A model generated the notes under the pieces. The model searched no databases, was not told the origin of the DNA, and saw only the letters and a list, made by a program, of their open reading frames with translations. From Actinomycetota bacterium (lineage in GTDB: Bacteria > Actinomycetota > Actinomycetes > Nanopelagicales > Nanopelagicaceae), in NCBI GenBank assembly GCA_947451045.1, contig CANFXM010000007.1, positions 1 through 38,870 of the forward strand: a stretch of 38,870 nucleotides of DNA. The letters are read 5' to 3'. This document shows, in pieces, positions 1 through 8,565 of this stretch (position 1 is the stretch's first letter; each line of letters begins with the position of its first letter). The translations under genes were made by a program, and so were the position numbers.

Positions 1-199
1 TCGCATTGTAAACAGCAAGTGCGTACTTAGCTCCTGCTAATTCATCCTGGCCTGCTTGCGCAGCTCCACCTGTAAGTGGACCCTGGAATGCGAGTGTTAC
101 TGTCTTTGTGGCAGCGTTCGCTGGTGATGTTGCAACTACGCCAAAAGTAAGCGCAGCTGAAGCAGCAATCGCAAGACCACTAATGATCTTCTTGTTCAT
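1..199 (-). CDS. livK: Branched-chain amino-acid ABC transporter substrate-binding protein, N-terminal fragment
   Basis: Partial gene: the first 66 codons are visible and the frame runs off the left edge. It starts at an ATG with a good Shine-Dalgarno sequence (AGGAAGG, about 6 bases upstream). Residues 1-29 form a classic signal peptide: MNKK, a hydrophobic core, then an Ala-rich cleavage site near SPANA. No lipobox cysteine is seen, so the protein is secreted or tethered in another way. The mature start, TVTLAFQGPLTGG followed by GAKYALAVYN, is typical of periplasmic-binding-protein type I (LivK/Leu-Ile-Val binding) proteins. It is expected to capture branched-chain or related amino acids for a LivHMGF permease, whose genes would lie to the left. 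I recall a liv operon next to the pdtaR homologue in Streptomyces, which fits. The exact ligand cannot be told from this fragment. Confidence 0.85.
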   Translation of the reverse strand, partial: MNKKIISGLAIAASAALTFGVVATSPANAATKTVTLAFQGPLTGGAAQAGQDELAGAKYALAVYNA

Positions 200-229
200 G
201 TAGTGCCTTCCTGTTTTTTCTTACATGTC

Positions 230-285
230 TCCCGGGACAGGGAAGCGCTCAGGGTAACGGTGAACAGAAGGTGAACACAACTCAA
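230..285 (-). promoter_or_regulatory. Promoter region of the livK-type gene with an 11-bp-spaced direct repeat (PHO-box-like)
   Basis: Two exact GGTGAACA copies lie at 259-266 and 270-277 on the plus strand. Read in the direction of livK they are GTTCACC units with an 11-base period. This matches the described Streptomyces PhoP box (11-nt direct repeats with a GTTCACC core). A possible -10 (TACCCT) lies just downstream and a weak -35 (TTGTGT) overlaps the repeat. Nearer the start codon, at 226-239, is an imperfect palindrome (TGTC, spacer, GACA around TCCCGGGA). The repeat is directly visible; that it binds PhoP is inference. Confidence 0.5.
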
Positions 286-338
286 ACTCACGCTCAGATT
301 GTTTCTCTTTCGTTATATTTGCATGAAATTTTTGCCTC

Positions 339-359
339 AAAGGGGCTCGCGTGCCCTTT
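339..359 (-). terminator. Hairpin overlapping the pdtaR stop codon, possible U-less terminator
   Basis: AAAGGG and CCCTTT arms pair with a short loop; a further C-G pair forms if one base bulges. In the pdtaR direction, two bases of the TAA stop codon form part of the first arm. An A/T-rich stretch follows but no clear U-run. It may end the gltB-to-pdtaR transcript or protect its 3' end. Actinobacteria often use hairpins without U-tails, but no sequence feature proves termination here. Confidence 0.4.
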
Positions 360-939
360 ATTTATCTGGAACGGCATCCGGGTTCAGGACGGCGTTGGCG
401 ACCTCTTTCATGGTCAATCGCCGATCCATTGCCGCCCGTTGAATCCATGAAAAAGCTTGGGGCTCAGAGAGATTGAGTGCGCTCATCAAAATGCCTTTTG
501 CCTTATCAATAATTTTGCGAGTTTCAAGGCGATCGTGTAAATCTGCGACCTCTTGGGCAAGTAAACGCATTTGAGAATGTCGGCTAATTGCAATTTCGAT
601 TGCCGGAACTAAATCGCCAATACTAAATGGTTTCACAACATATGCCATAACTCCGGCATCGCGAGCACGTTCTATAAGTTCGCGTTGACTAAATGCTGTC
701 AACATTAGAACTGGCGCAAAGCTAATTATTTTTTCTGCAGCAGATATTCCATCGAGTACTGGCATCGCTACATCAAGAATCGCTAAATCTGGTTTGTGTA
801 ACTGCGCTAATTCAATTGCTTCGACACCATTGGTGGCTTGAGCAACTACCTCATAACCCGCTTCAATGAGCATCTCAACTAAATCCATACGGATGAGCGC
901 TTCATCTTCAGCGACCAAAATGCGAGTGGTAGATGTCAT
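358..939 (-). CDS. pdtaR: ANTAR-domain response regulator (PdtaR-like transcription antiterminator)
   Basis: 193 residues. A receiver domain fills residues 5-120, with the acidic pair E11/D12, phospho-acceptor D56 (LAILD-VAMP), T81 and K103 (YVVKPFS). A coiled linker follows, then an ANTAR RNA-binding domain at about 130-185 (ETRKIIDKAKGILM, then AFSWIQRAAMDRRLTM). Phosphorylated ANTAR regulators bind paired hairpins in nascent mRNA and prevent termination. The closest known relative by motif is mycobacterial PdtaR (Rv1626), which is phosphorylated by the kinase PdtaS; no such kinase is in this window. The ATG lies one base after the 3' end of a tRNA gene, so there is no room for a normal leader; the only G-rich stretch upstream is the tRNA acceptor strand. 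The family's usual N terminus supports this start. It is probably transcribed with the tRNA and pyk. Confidence 0.9.
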   Translation of the reverse strand: MTSTTRILVAEDEALIRMDLVEMLIEAGYEVVAQATNGVEAIELAQLHKPDLAILDVAMPVLDGISAAEKIISFAPVLMLTAFSQRELIERARDAGVMAYVVKPFSIGDLVPAIEIAISRHSQMRLLAQEVADLHDRLETRKIIDKAKGILMSALNLSEPQAFSWIQRAAMDRRLTMKEVANAVLNPDAVPDK

Positions 940-940
940 G

Positions 941-1013
941 TGCCCCGAGTCGGATTCGAACCGACACTATGCAGTGTTTGAGACTGCCCTCTCTACCGTT
1001 GGAGTACCGAGGC
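941..1013 (-). tRNA. tRNA-Leu (anticodon CAA) with a short variable loop
   Basis: The reverse strand folds into a full cloverleaf of 73 bases: 7-bp acceptor stem GCCTCGG/TCGGGGC (two G-U pairs), discriminator A, D-stem CTC/GAG with a C-A mismatch at 13-22, anticodon stem GCAGT/ACTGC with loop CTCAAAC (anticodon CAA, reading UUG), five-base variable loop ATAGT, and T-arm GTCGG/CCGAC with loop TTCGAAT. CCA is not encoded. Bacterial tRNA-Leu normally has a long variable arm, so this class-I shape is unusual, although I recall similar short tRNA-Leu genes at this position in other Actinobacteria. It sits 12 bases after the pyk stop and 1 base before the pdtaR ATG, so it is probably part of the same transcript. 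Confidence 0.88.
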
Positions 1014-1025
1014 GCAGTGAGAATT

Positions 1026-2465
1026 CTACCTGTATGCCGGTACTACTCCGCCAACTGCATCACCCACGCGATGTACGCGCATCGCATTAGTTGAGCCAGG
1101 AATTCCTGGTGGAGATCCAGCAACAATCATCACATTATCGCCAATGACAGCGCGAGCCGAATCAATGAGTAGGTGGTCGGCCTGTTTCACCATTTCATCT
1201 GTATGACTAACCAAAGGTGTGATCATTGGTTCAATCCCCCATGAAAGAGCAAGTCGGTTGTAAGTGCCTCGATCTGGAGTAAGTGCCAAAATCGGAATTG
1301 GTGAACGCAAACGCGACATGCGTCGAGCTGAGTCACCGCTTTGAGTAAAAGTAACAAGGAATTTAGCACCAACAATGAGTCCAACTTCTGTTGCTGCTTT
1401 TGTTATTGCACCACCTTTAGTCTTTGGCGCAGTTCTCATGGGACGAATCATGCTAAATCCGCCCTCTTCCGTACGTTCAATTATTCGAGCCATAGTTTGA
1501 ACTGATTCGATGGCAAAATCACCGACACTGGTCTCTCCTGAGAGCATGAGTGCATCTGCTCCATCAAGAACCGCGTTCGCACAATCTGTTGCTTCGGCGC
1601 GAGTTGGGCGTGAATTAGTAATCATTGAATCAAGCATTTGTGTAGCAACGATGACTGGCTTTGCCGCTTCACGAGCAAGTTCAATGCAGTGCTTTTGCAC
1701 CAGCGGTACATCTTCGATTGGAAGTTCTACGCCCAGATCACCGCGGGCCACCATGATGCCGTCAAAGGCATCGACAATTCCTTGGAGATTTTCAACGGCT
1801 TGTGGCTTCTCAATTTTCGCAATGACAGGAACACGGATACCCACTTCATCCATGATTCGATGCACATCCACAATATCGGCTGCACTTCGCACAAATGAAA
1901 GTGCGATGAAATCAGCACCGGCTCGAAGTCCCCATCGAAGATCATCCATATCTTTCTCCGATAAAGCTGGAACAGAAACAGCGACGCCTGGAAGATTTAT
2001 GCCTTTGTTATTACTTACGGCGCCTGGCTCGATGACTTTAGTAATTACATCATTACCTTTTACTTCAATAACTTCTACCGTAACTTTTCCATCATCGATA
2101 AGAATTCGATCCCCTGGTTTGCAATCGCCCGGAAGGCCTTTATATGTTGTTCCTACGCGATCTTTTGTTCCTTCAATCTCATCGGTCGTAATTGTAAAAA
2201 TGTCACCACGAGCTAAATCGTGTGGACCAGCTTTAAATCTGGCCAAGCGAATCTTTGGTCCTTGAAGATCAACAAGAATTGCAACTGGTTGACCTGCTTG
2301 AGCAGCAGCGGCTCGAACGAGATCTAATCTTTTTTGATGCTCATCGTATCCACCATGAGAAAGGTTTAAGCGCGCCATATTCATACCAGCAGCAATCAAC
2401 TCACGAACTTTCTCTGGAGATTCAACTGCAGGACCCATTGTGCAAACTATTTTGGCGCGGCGCAT
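1026..2465 (-). CDS. pyk: Pyruvate kinase
   Basis: 479 residues, the usual size. It catalyses phosphoenolpyruvate + ADP to pyruvate + ATP, the last step of glycolysis, in the cytoplasm. The N terminus (RRAKIVCTMGPA), the substrate/Mg loop around MNMARLNLSHG, the MVARGDLGVELP motif and the ATQMLDSM helix are all present. Residue 71 lies in GPKIR and is lysine where potassium-dependent enzymes have glutamate (GPEIR). From published work on this position I infer a potassium-independent enzyme. The C-terminal regulatory domain is complete. The ATG has AAGG about 8 bases upstream and lies 17 bases after gltD, with no room for a separate promoter, which suggests gltB-gltD-pyk are one transcript. 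Confidence 0.97.
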   Translation of the reverse strand: MRRAKIVCTMGPAVESPEKVRELIAAGMNMARLNLSHGGYDEHQKRLDLVRAAAAQAGQPVAILVDLQGPKIRLARFKAGPHDLARGDIFTITTDEIEGTKDRVGTTYKGLPGDCKPGDRILIDDGKVTVEVIEVKGNDVITKVIEPGAVSNNKGINLPGVAVSVPALSEKDMDDLRWGLRAGADFIALSFVRSAADIVDVHRIMDEVGIRVPVIAKIEKPQAVENLQGIVDAFDGIMVARGDLGVELPIEDVPLVQKHCIELAREAAKPVIVATQMLDSMITNSRPTRAEATDCANAVLDGADALMLSGETSVGDFAIESVQTMARIIERTEEGGFSMIRPMRTAPKTKGGAITKAATEVGLIVGAKFLVTFTQSGDSARRMSRLRSPIPILALTPDRGTYNRLALSWGIEPMITPLVSHTDEMVKQADHLLIDSARAVIGDNVMIVAGSPPGIPGSTNAMRVHRVGDAVGGVVPAYR

Positions 2466-2482
2466 ATTCTTACCTTATCTCT

Positions 2483-3937
2483 CTAAACCATTAATGGACG
2501 AGCTGTTGGCGCAATTGGCGCCGGAAGTTGCGTATCTCCAGTGAGATATTTATCAACTGCTGCAGCAGCGCTGCGTCCTTCAGCAATCGCCCAAACAATG
2601 AGTGATTGACCACGACCGCAGTCGCCGGCAACAAAAATGCCATCCACATTTGTTGCATAGTTTTCATCACGTGCAATATTGCCACGTGAATCTAGTGACA
2701 CTTCCAATTGTTCAATCAGTGGGCTTTTTTCAGGGCCTGTAAAACCCATTGCTAGAAATACAAAATCAGCAGGAATTTCTTTTTCAGTTCCAGGAACTGT
2801 GACAAATTTGCCATCCACAAATTGTGTTTCAATGATTTGAATCGCGCGCAAGTTTCCTTGTTCATCACCTAAGAATTCCTCAGTGCTCACGGCAAATAGA
2901 CGGTTATCGCTTTCTTCATGTGCGCTAGAGACTCGATAAATCATTGGATACATAGGCCATGGGGCGCTACTTGGACGCTCATCAGATGGTCTTGGCATAA
3001 TTTCTAGTTGAGTAATACTTGCAGCACCTTGGCGAATCGATGTCCCAAGACAATCTGCACCTGTATCTCCGCCGCCCAAAATAACTACATTCTTGCCGGC
3101 AACATTGATTGGAGGATTTTCTACCTCACCTAACGCTTGCTTATTTCCCCAAGGAAGAAATTCCATAGCTTGATAAATGCCCTTGAGTTCACGGCCAGGA
3201 ATGGGCAGGTCCCTCCATTGTGTGGCACCAATTGCTAAAACAATTGCATCGTATTTTGTGCTGAGTTGGTCTCCGGTTATTTCCCCGCCAACGTCGGCAC
3301 CAGGGCGAAAGCGGGTTCCCTCTTTTTCCATCTGTTCTAAGCGACGATCCAAAATATGTTTTTCCATTTTAAATTCTGGAATTCCATAACGAAGTAATCC
3401 ACCAATTTTTTCCGCGCGTTCATAAACTGCAACAGTGTGTCCAGCACGAGTTAATTGCTGAGCAGCAGCCAGTCCTGCTGGTCCTGAACCAATTACTGCA
3501 ACAGTTTTTCCGGAGATACGATCTGGCGGTAATGGTTTTACATTTCCCGCACCGAAAGCCTCTTCAATTGTGCGTAATTCAACTTGTTTGATTGTTACTG
3601 CATCAGCATTGATGCCAACAACACATGCTGTCTCACAAGGAGCTGGACAGAGTCGACCAGTAAATTCTGGGAAGTTATTGGTTGCATGCAAACGTGCGAT
3701 TGCTTCTTCTTTATCGCCGCGCCAAATGAGGTCATTCCATTCGGGAATCAAGTTTCCGAGCGGGCATCCCATGTGACAGAAAGGAATTCCACAGTCCATG
3801 CAGCGACCTGCCTGCTTTTGCAGATGCTCCATACTCTGAGGTTCGTAGACCTCTTTCCAGTCTTGGATGCGCACATCGACAGGGCGACGAGTTGGAGTTT
3901 CGCGCGGTGTAGTGAGAAAACCTTTTGGATCTGCCAT
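2483..3937 (-). CDS. gltD: Glutamate synthase (NADPH) small subunit
   Basis: 484 residues. This is the beta subunit of bacterial GOGAT. It takes electrons from NADPH through FAD and iron-sulfur clusters and passes them to GltB. Cysteine-rich motifs for two low-potential clusters lie in the first 110 residues (CMDCGIPFCHMGC and CPAPCETAC). An FAD-binding GSGPAGLAAA motif follows, then an NADPH-binding GGGDTGADCLG motif, and a C-terminal FAD motif (GIFVAGDCGRG). The start codon shares one base with the gltB stop (TAATG), so translation is likely coupled and keeps the two subunits in balance. Confidence 0.97.
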   Translation of the reverse strand: MADPKGFLTTPRETPTRRPVDVRIQDWKEVYEPQSMEHLQKQAGRCMDCGIPFCHMGCPLGNLIPEWNDLIWRGDKEEAIARLHATNNFPEFTGRLCPAPCETACVVGINADAVTIKQVELRTIEEAFGAGNVKPLPPDRISGKTVAVIGSGPAGLAAAQQLTRAGHTVAVYERAEKIGGLLRYGIPEFKMEKHILDRRLEQMEKEGTRFRPGADVGGEITGDQLSTKYDAIVLAIGATQWRDLPIPGRELKGIYQAMEFLPWGNKQALGEVENPPINVAGKNVVILGGGDTGADCLGTSIRQGAASITQLEIMPRPSDERPSSAPWPMYPMIYRVSSAHEESDNRLFAVSTEEFLGDEQGNLRAIQIIETQFVDGKFVTVPGTEKEIPADFVFLAMGFTGPEKSPLIEQLEVSLDSRGNIARDENYATNVDGIFVAGDCGRGQSLIVWAIAEGRSAAAAVDKYLTGDTQLPAPIAPTARPLMV

Positions 3938-6900
3938 TAGCCTGCAACCTCCATTACGAATTTATCAATTGGTAAACCTTCACGTGTTGCACGATCCATA
4001 GCCTCTAACACTCGCGCGTAGTCACGTGGCATTACGAGTGAAATGCGAGATATTGATTCATCCCATGAATTGAGCAGTTGTGATGCAATCTCTGATCCAG
4101 TCTCTGCATGGAATTTAGATATGTGTGATTTCAATATTTCGCGCTGATCTTGTGGAACGGCCAAAATATCGACCATATCTGTATTTACATTGGCAGGATC
4201 AATGTCGAGCATGAATGCACGACCACCAGACATACCTGCCGCAAAATTGCGTCCCGTGCGACCTAATACAACTACGGTTCCGCCAGTCATATATTCGCAT
4301 CCGTGATCGCCGATACCTTCAACTACTGCAATCGCTCCTGAATTTCGTACACAGAATCTTTCTCCGACAATACCGCGTATAAATATTTCACCGGATGTAG
4401 CGCCATAACCAATTACATTTCCGGCAATAACATTTTCATGAGAGGCGAAAATTGCCTTTTCATCAGGTCGAATAACTACTCGGCCACCTGAAATTCCTTT
4501 TGCAACGTAATCATTTGAATCACCATAGAGTCGTATTGCAATTCCTCGAGGAATGAATGCGCCTAATGATTGCCCAGATGAGCCATGAAGAGTGATATCA
4601 ATTGTGCCTTCAGGTAGCCCTTCTCCCCCAAAGCGACGAGTAACCTCTGCGCCTAACATTGTTCCAACAGTTCTATTTACATTTCGAACAGGAAGATCGA
4701 TTCGAACTGGCTCAGACTTTGTCAGTGCAGCACTGGCTAGTTCAATCAACTTATTATCGAGGGCGCCAGCTAAGCCGTGATCTTGTTTGGTCGTATTATA
4801 AAGTGCACTTTTTACATCTGGGCGCACGAGAAGTGGAGAAAGATCTAGACCACTCGCTTTCCAATGATTGACCGCATCTTTTGTATCTAAATATTCGACA
4901 CGGCCTATTGCTTCTTGCAAAGTACGGAAACCAAGTTCGGCCAATATTTCTCGCACTTCTTCGGCGATATATTCAAAGAATGTTTCAACGAATTCAGGTT
5001 TTCCAGTAAAACGCTTACGAAGTTCCGGGTTTTGTGTCGCGACGCCTACTGGACATGTATCTAAGTGACATACACGCATCATCACGCAACCAGAAACAAC
5101 CAGTGGCGCTGTTGCAAATCCAAATTCTTCAGCACCAAGAAGTGTTGCGATAACTACATCACGACCTGTTTTTAGCTGACCATCAGTTTGCACGACGATG
5201 CGATCGCGAAGCCCATTGAGTAAAAGGGTTTGCTGCGTCTCTGCAAGACCAAGTTCCCATGGTGCACCTGCATGTTTAAGCGAAGTCAGTGGTGATGCAC
5301 CTGTTCCACCATCATGACCTGAAATGAGAACGACATCAGCATGGGCTTTACTTACTCCTGCAGCAACTGTGCCTACGCCAACTTCGGCAACAAGCTTTAC
5401 GTGGATGCGCGCATTCTTATTCGCATTCTTCAAATCGTGAATTAATTGAGCAAGATCTTCAATCGAATAGATATCGTGATGGGGTGGTGGTGAAATAAGT
5501 CCCACGCCCGGAGTTGAATAACGAACTTTCGCAATCCAAGGATAAACCTTGTTGCCAGGAAGCTGTCCGCCTTCACCAGGTTTTGCACCTTGTGCCACTT
5601 TGATTTGAATGTCATCGGAGTTGACCAAATAATCACTTGTAACTCCAAAGCGTCCACTCGCTACTTGCTTAATAGAAGAACGCTTCGAGTCGCCATTTTT
5701 TTCTGCCACATAGCGGGAAGGATCTTCTCCGCCTTCACCAGTATTGGATTTACCACCGAGTCGATTCATGGCAATAGCAAGGGTTTCATGTGCCTCTTGT
5801 GAAATAGAACCGTAGGACATTGCACCAGTGGAGAATCGCGCAATAATCGCACGAGCAGATTCGACCTCATCGATTGGAATTGCAGGTTGAACCCCATTTT
5901 TGAATTGAAAGAGACCACGCAAAGTCATAAGCTCTTTACTTTGCTCGTTGACTGAACCCGTGTATCGCTTAAAGATGTCATAGCGCTTATTGCGAGTGGA
6001 ATGTTGAAGCGCAAAAACAGTTTCAGGATTGAATAGGTGTGGTTCACCTTCACGTCGCCATTGGTACTCGCCACCGATAGGTAAGCGTTTTGTTCCTGGA
6101 ACTTCGCCACCAGGTGGGTACGCAATGTGATGACGAGCAATAGTTTCTTGGGCAATGATGTCTAGACTCACTCCGCCCAGTCGCGAAGTAGTGCCAACGA
6201 AGAATTCATCGACGACTTCTTGACTCAAGCCAATTGCTTCAAATACTTGAGCACCCGTGTATGAGGCAATAGTAGAAATACCCATCTTTGACATTACTTT
6301 GAGAACGCCTTTACCTAAACTTTTAATAAGATTTCGTACTGCTTTCTCTGGCGTAATTCCGGTAATTACTCCTTGAAGCACAAGATCTTCTGCGCTTTCC
6401 ATTGCAAGATATGGATTTACTGCTGCTGCTCCATAGCCAATGAGCAGCGCAACATGATGAACTTCTCGAACATCTCCTGCTTCAACGACAAGACCTACTT
6501 TTGTACGAGTCTTTTCACGAATCAAATGGTGGTGTACCGCTGATGTCAACAAGAGTGAAGGAATTGGTGCATCTTCTGCATCGCCGTCACGGTCGGAAAG
6601 AATAATTAGGTGAGCGCCTTTGGCGATTGCATCACTGACTTCTTTTTTGATTTCATCGAGTCGAATGCGAAGCGCATTTCCATCGCCATTGACTGGGAAT
6701 AAACCTCGAACAACATATGCTTCAAGTCCAGGAAAATCGCCATCGACGTTAACGTGAATGATTTTTGCTAATTCATCATTATCAATAACGGGAAATGCCA
6801 ATGAAATCTGACGACAAGAATTTGGTCCGGGATCTAAAAGATTGTGCTCTGGTCCAATTGATCCACCCAAACTTGTTACTAATTCTTCGCGAATCGCATC

Positions 6901-8448
6901 CAACGGTGGATTAGTTACTTGTGCAAAGAGTTGGGAGAAATAATCGAAGATGAGTCGAGGTTTTTCAGAGAGTGCGGCAATAGGTGAATCACTGCCCATC
7001 GAGCCCAGTGGTTCCATTCCATTTTTTGCCATTGGGGTAATAAGGATGCGTAAATCTTCTTCTGTGTATCCAAATGCTCTTTGGCGACGAATGACTGATG
7101 AGTGCGGATAGACAATATGTTCGCGGGCAGGAAGTTCATTGAGTTTTACGATTCCGGCATGAAGCCATTCACCATATGGTGCCGCGTCAGCTAATTGATC
7201 TTTAATCTCTTCATCTTCGATTATTCGTCCAGCTTCAATGTCAACAAGGAACATCTTGCCTGGTTGCAAGCGCCCTTTGCGAACTACTTTTTCGGCTGCA
7301 ATATCTAAGACTCCAACTTCACTTGCAAGAACGACAAGTCCATCATCGGTTACCCAAAAACGTGAAGGTCGAAGCCCATTGCGATCAAGTACTGCACCAA
7401 CGTGATGACCATCTGTAAAAGTCACACATGCAGGTCCATCCCATGGTTCCATCAAGGATGCATGGAATGCGTAAAAATCACGGCGCTTTTGTGACATTGA
7501 AGTGTGGTTCTCCCACGCTTCTGGAATCATCATAAGCACGGCGTGCGGAAGGGAACGACCTCCCAAGTAAAGAAGTTCTAGAACTTCATCAAAGGATGCA
7601 GAGTCGCTACCTGACATTTCAACAATTGGGAATAGTCGATCGAGTTCTCCAGGTATTAATTCACTTGCCAATAAAGATTCCCGTGCGCGCATCCAATTGC
7701 GATTACCTTTGACAGTATTAATTTCACCGTTGTGAGCAATGAAGCGATATGGATGGGCAAGTGGCCATGAAGGAAATGTATTTGTCGAAAAGCGAGAGTG
7801 GACTAAGGCAAGTGGAGAAACAACACGCACATCGCTGAGATCCGGGAAAAATTCTTCTAACTGCCCAGTTGTAAGCATTCCTTTATAAACAATTGTTTGC
7901 GAAGAAAGTGAAGGGAAATATATTTCTAGGGCATGTTCTGCGCGCTTGCGCAGCGCGAATGCCAACCGATCTAAAACAATTCCAGTTTCTCCTTTTTTAC
8001 CAGCAAGGAAGAGCTGTTCGAAACGAGGCATAACAGAGAGGGCGGTCTTACCAAGTGAGGATGAATTGATTGGAAGATCTCTCCAACCCAATATTTCTAA
8101 ACCTTCTTCATTGGCGATCTTTGCTATCTCTTCACGAACTTCTACGCCTTGCGCAATAAAAGCGATACCAGTTGCATAAGCGCCAGCAGATGGAAGTTCA
8201 AAAATTGTTTCTGCTTGATAAAAAGCATCTGGAACTCTAATAAGAATTCCTGCTCCATCACCACTATCTGGTTCAGCTCCAGATGCGCCGCGATGTTCTA
8301 AGTTGCGAAGCGCAGTCAGTGCCTTTTCAACAATGTCATGGGTTGCAACTTTGTTGAGAGTCGCAACCATTGCAACACCGCATGCATCATGTTCGTTGGC
8401 AGGGTGATATAAACCTTGAGCCTTCGGATAATTCGATGTGAGTGCCAC
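3937..8448 (-). CDS. gltB: Glutamate synthase large subunit
   Basis: 1503 residues, typical for the alpha subunit. It makes two glutamates from glutamine and 2-oxoglutarate. The protein starts with a propeptide of about 22 residues, followed by the predicted catalytic N-terminal cysteine ([10 protein letters not shown], Cys23) of the class II glutaminase domain. The central domain, the FMN-binding synthase barrel (about residues 790-1190, with GEGGEDPSR and [11 protein letters not shown]) and the 3Fe-4S motif (CHLDTCPVG) come next. The C terminus is the GXGXG beta-helix domain ([21 protein letters not shown]). The GTG start is supported by GGAG upstream. The gene leads a likely gltB-gltD-pyk-tRNA-pdtaR transcript. 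Confidence 0.97.
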   Translation of the reverse strand: MALTSNYPKAQGLYHPANEHDACGVAMVATLNKVATHDIVEKALTALRNLEHRGASGAEPDSGDGAGILIRVPDAFYQAETIFELPSAGAYATGIAFIAQGVEVREEIAKIANEEGLEILGWRDLPINSSSLGKTALSVMPRFEQLFLAGKKGETGIVLDRLAFALRKRAEHALEIYFPSLSSQTIVYKGMLTTGQLEEFFPDLSDVRVVSPLALVHSRFSTNTFPSWPLAHPYRFIAHNGEINTVKGNRNWMRARESLLASELIPGELDRLFPIVEMSGSDSASFDEVLELLYLGGRSLPHAVLMMIPEAWENHTSMSQKRRDFYAFHASLMEPWDGPACVTFTDGHHVGAVLDRNGLRPSRFWVTDDGLVVLASEVGVLDIAAEKVVRKGRLQPGKMFLVDIEAGRIIEDEEIKDQLADAAPYGEWLHAGIVKLNELPAREHIVYPHSSVIRRQRAFGYTEEDLRILITPMAKNGMEPLGSMGSDSPIAALSEKPRLIFDYFSQLFAQVTNPPLDAIREELVTSLGGSIGPEHNLLDPGPNSCRQISLAFPVIDNDELAKIIHVNVDGDFPGLEAYVVRGLFPVNGDGNALRIRLDEIKKEVSDAIAKGAHLIILSDRDGDAEDAPIPSLLLTSAVHHHLIREKTRTKVGLVVEAGDVREVHHVALLIGYGAAAVNPYLAMESAEDLVLQGVITGITPEKAVRNLIKSLGKGVLKVMSKMGISTIASYTGAQVFEAIGLSQEVVDEFFVGTTSRLGGVSLDIIAQETIARHHIAYPPGGEVPGTKRLPIGGEYQWRREGEPHLFNPETVFALQHSTRNKRYDIFKRYTGSVNEQSKELMTLRGLFQFKNGVQPAIPIDEVESARAIIARFSTGAMSYGSISQEAHETLAIAMNRLGGKSNTGEGGEDPSRYVAEKNGDSKRSSIKQVASGRFGVTSDYLVNSDDIQIKVAQGAKPGEGGQLPGNKVYPWIAKVRYSTPGVGLISPPPHHDIYSIEDLAQLIHDLKNANKNARIHVKLVAEVGVGTVAAGVSKAHADVVLISGHDGGTGASPLTSLKHAGAPWELGLAETQQTLLLNGLRDRIVVQTDGQLKTGRDVVIATLLGAEEFGFATAPLVVSGCVMMRVCHLDTCPVGVATQNPELRKRFTGKPEFVETFFEYIAEEVREILAELGFRTLQEAIGRVEYLDTKDAVNHWKASGLDLSPLLVRPDVKSALYNTTKQDHGLAGALDNKLIELASAALTKSEPVRIDLPVRNVNRTVGTMLGAEVTRRFGGEGLPEGTIDITLHGSSGQSLGAFIPRGIAIRLYGDSNDYVAKGISGGRVVIRPDEKAIFASHENVIAGNVIGYGATSGEIFIRGIVGERFCVRNSGAIAVVEGIGDHGCEYMTGGTVVVLGRTGRNFAAGMSGGRAFMLDIDPANVNTDMVDILAVPQDQREILKSHISKFHAETGSEIASQLLNSWDESISRISLVMPRDYARVLEAMDRATREGLPIDKFVMEVAG

Positions 8449-8565
8449 GGCGTAAATCTCCAGTTGTCTTATTCCTAATGCGGGACAACCTTGGCCCTGG
8501 TGATTTCAAACTTACCCTTTGAAGGGTGGTAAAGAGTAGCAAGAAGTGGAGTGAATCCGCTCTCC
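8449..8565 (-). promoter_or_regulatory. gltB upstream region with two dyads
   Basis: This 117-base spacer lies between the VIT-family stop and the gltB GTG. It holds GTTGTC (8463-8468) facing GACAAC (8484-8489) with a 15-base centre, and a tight palindrome ACCCTT-TG-AAGGGT (8514-8527). The first is close to gltB and could be an operator. The second could be an operator or a short hairpin that ends the upstream trp/lgt transcript. I found no convincing -35/-10 pair. The function is unassigned; nitrogen-responsive control would be expected for GOGAT but is not shown by the sequence. Confidence 0.35.

Noticed and set aside
866-1090. Open frame across the tRNA and the pdtaR/pyk ends on the plus strand
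   Set aside because: It runs through the tRNA gene and has no ribosome site; an accident of frame.
1510-2265. 251-codon open frame antisense to pyk
   Set aside because: Opposite a clearly conserved gene, with Ser/Arg/Thr-rich unrecognisable protein; a typical shadow.
8514-8527. ACCCTT-TG-AAGGGT as a firm terminator for the trp-lgt transcript
   Set aside because: The stem is short, with a two-base loop and no U-run; kept only as a dyad of unknown role.
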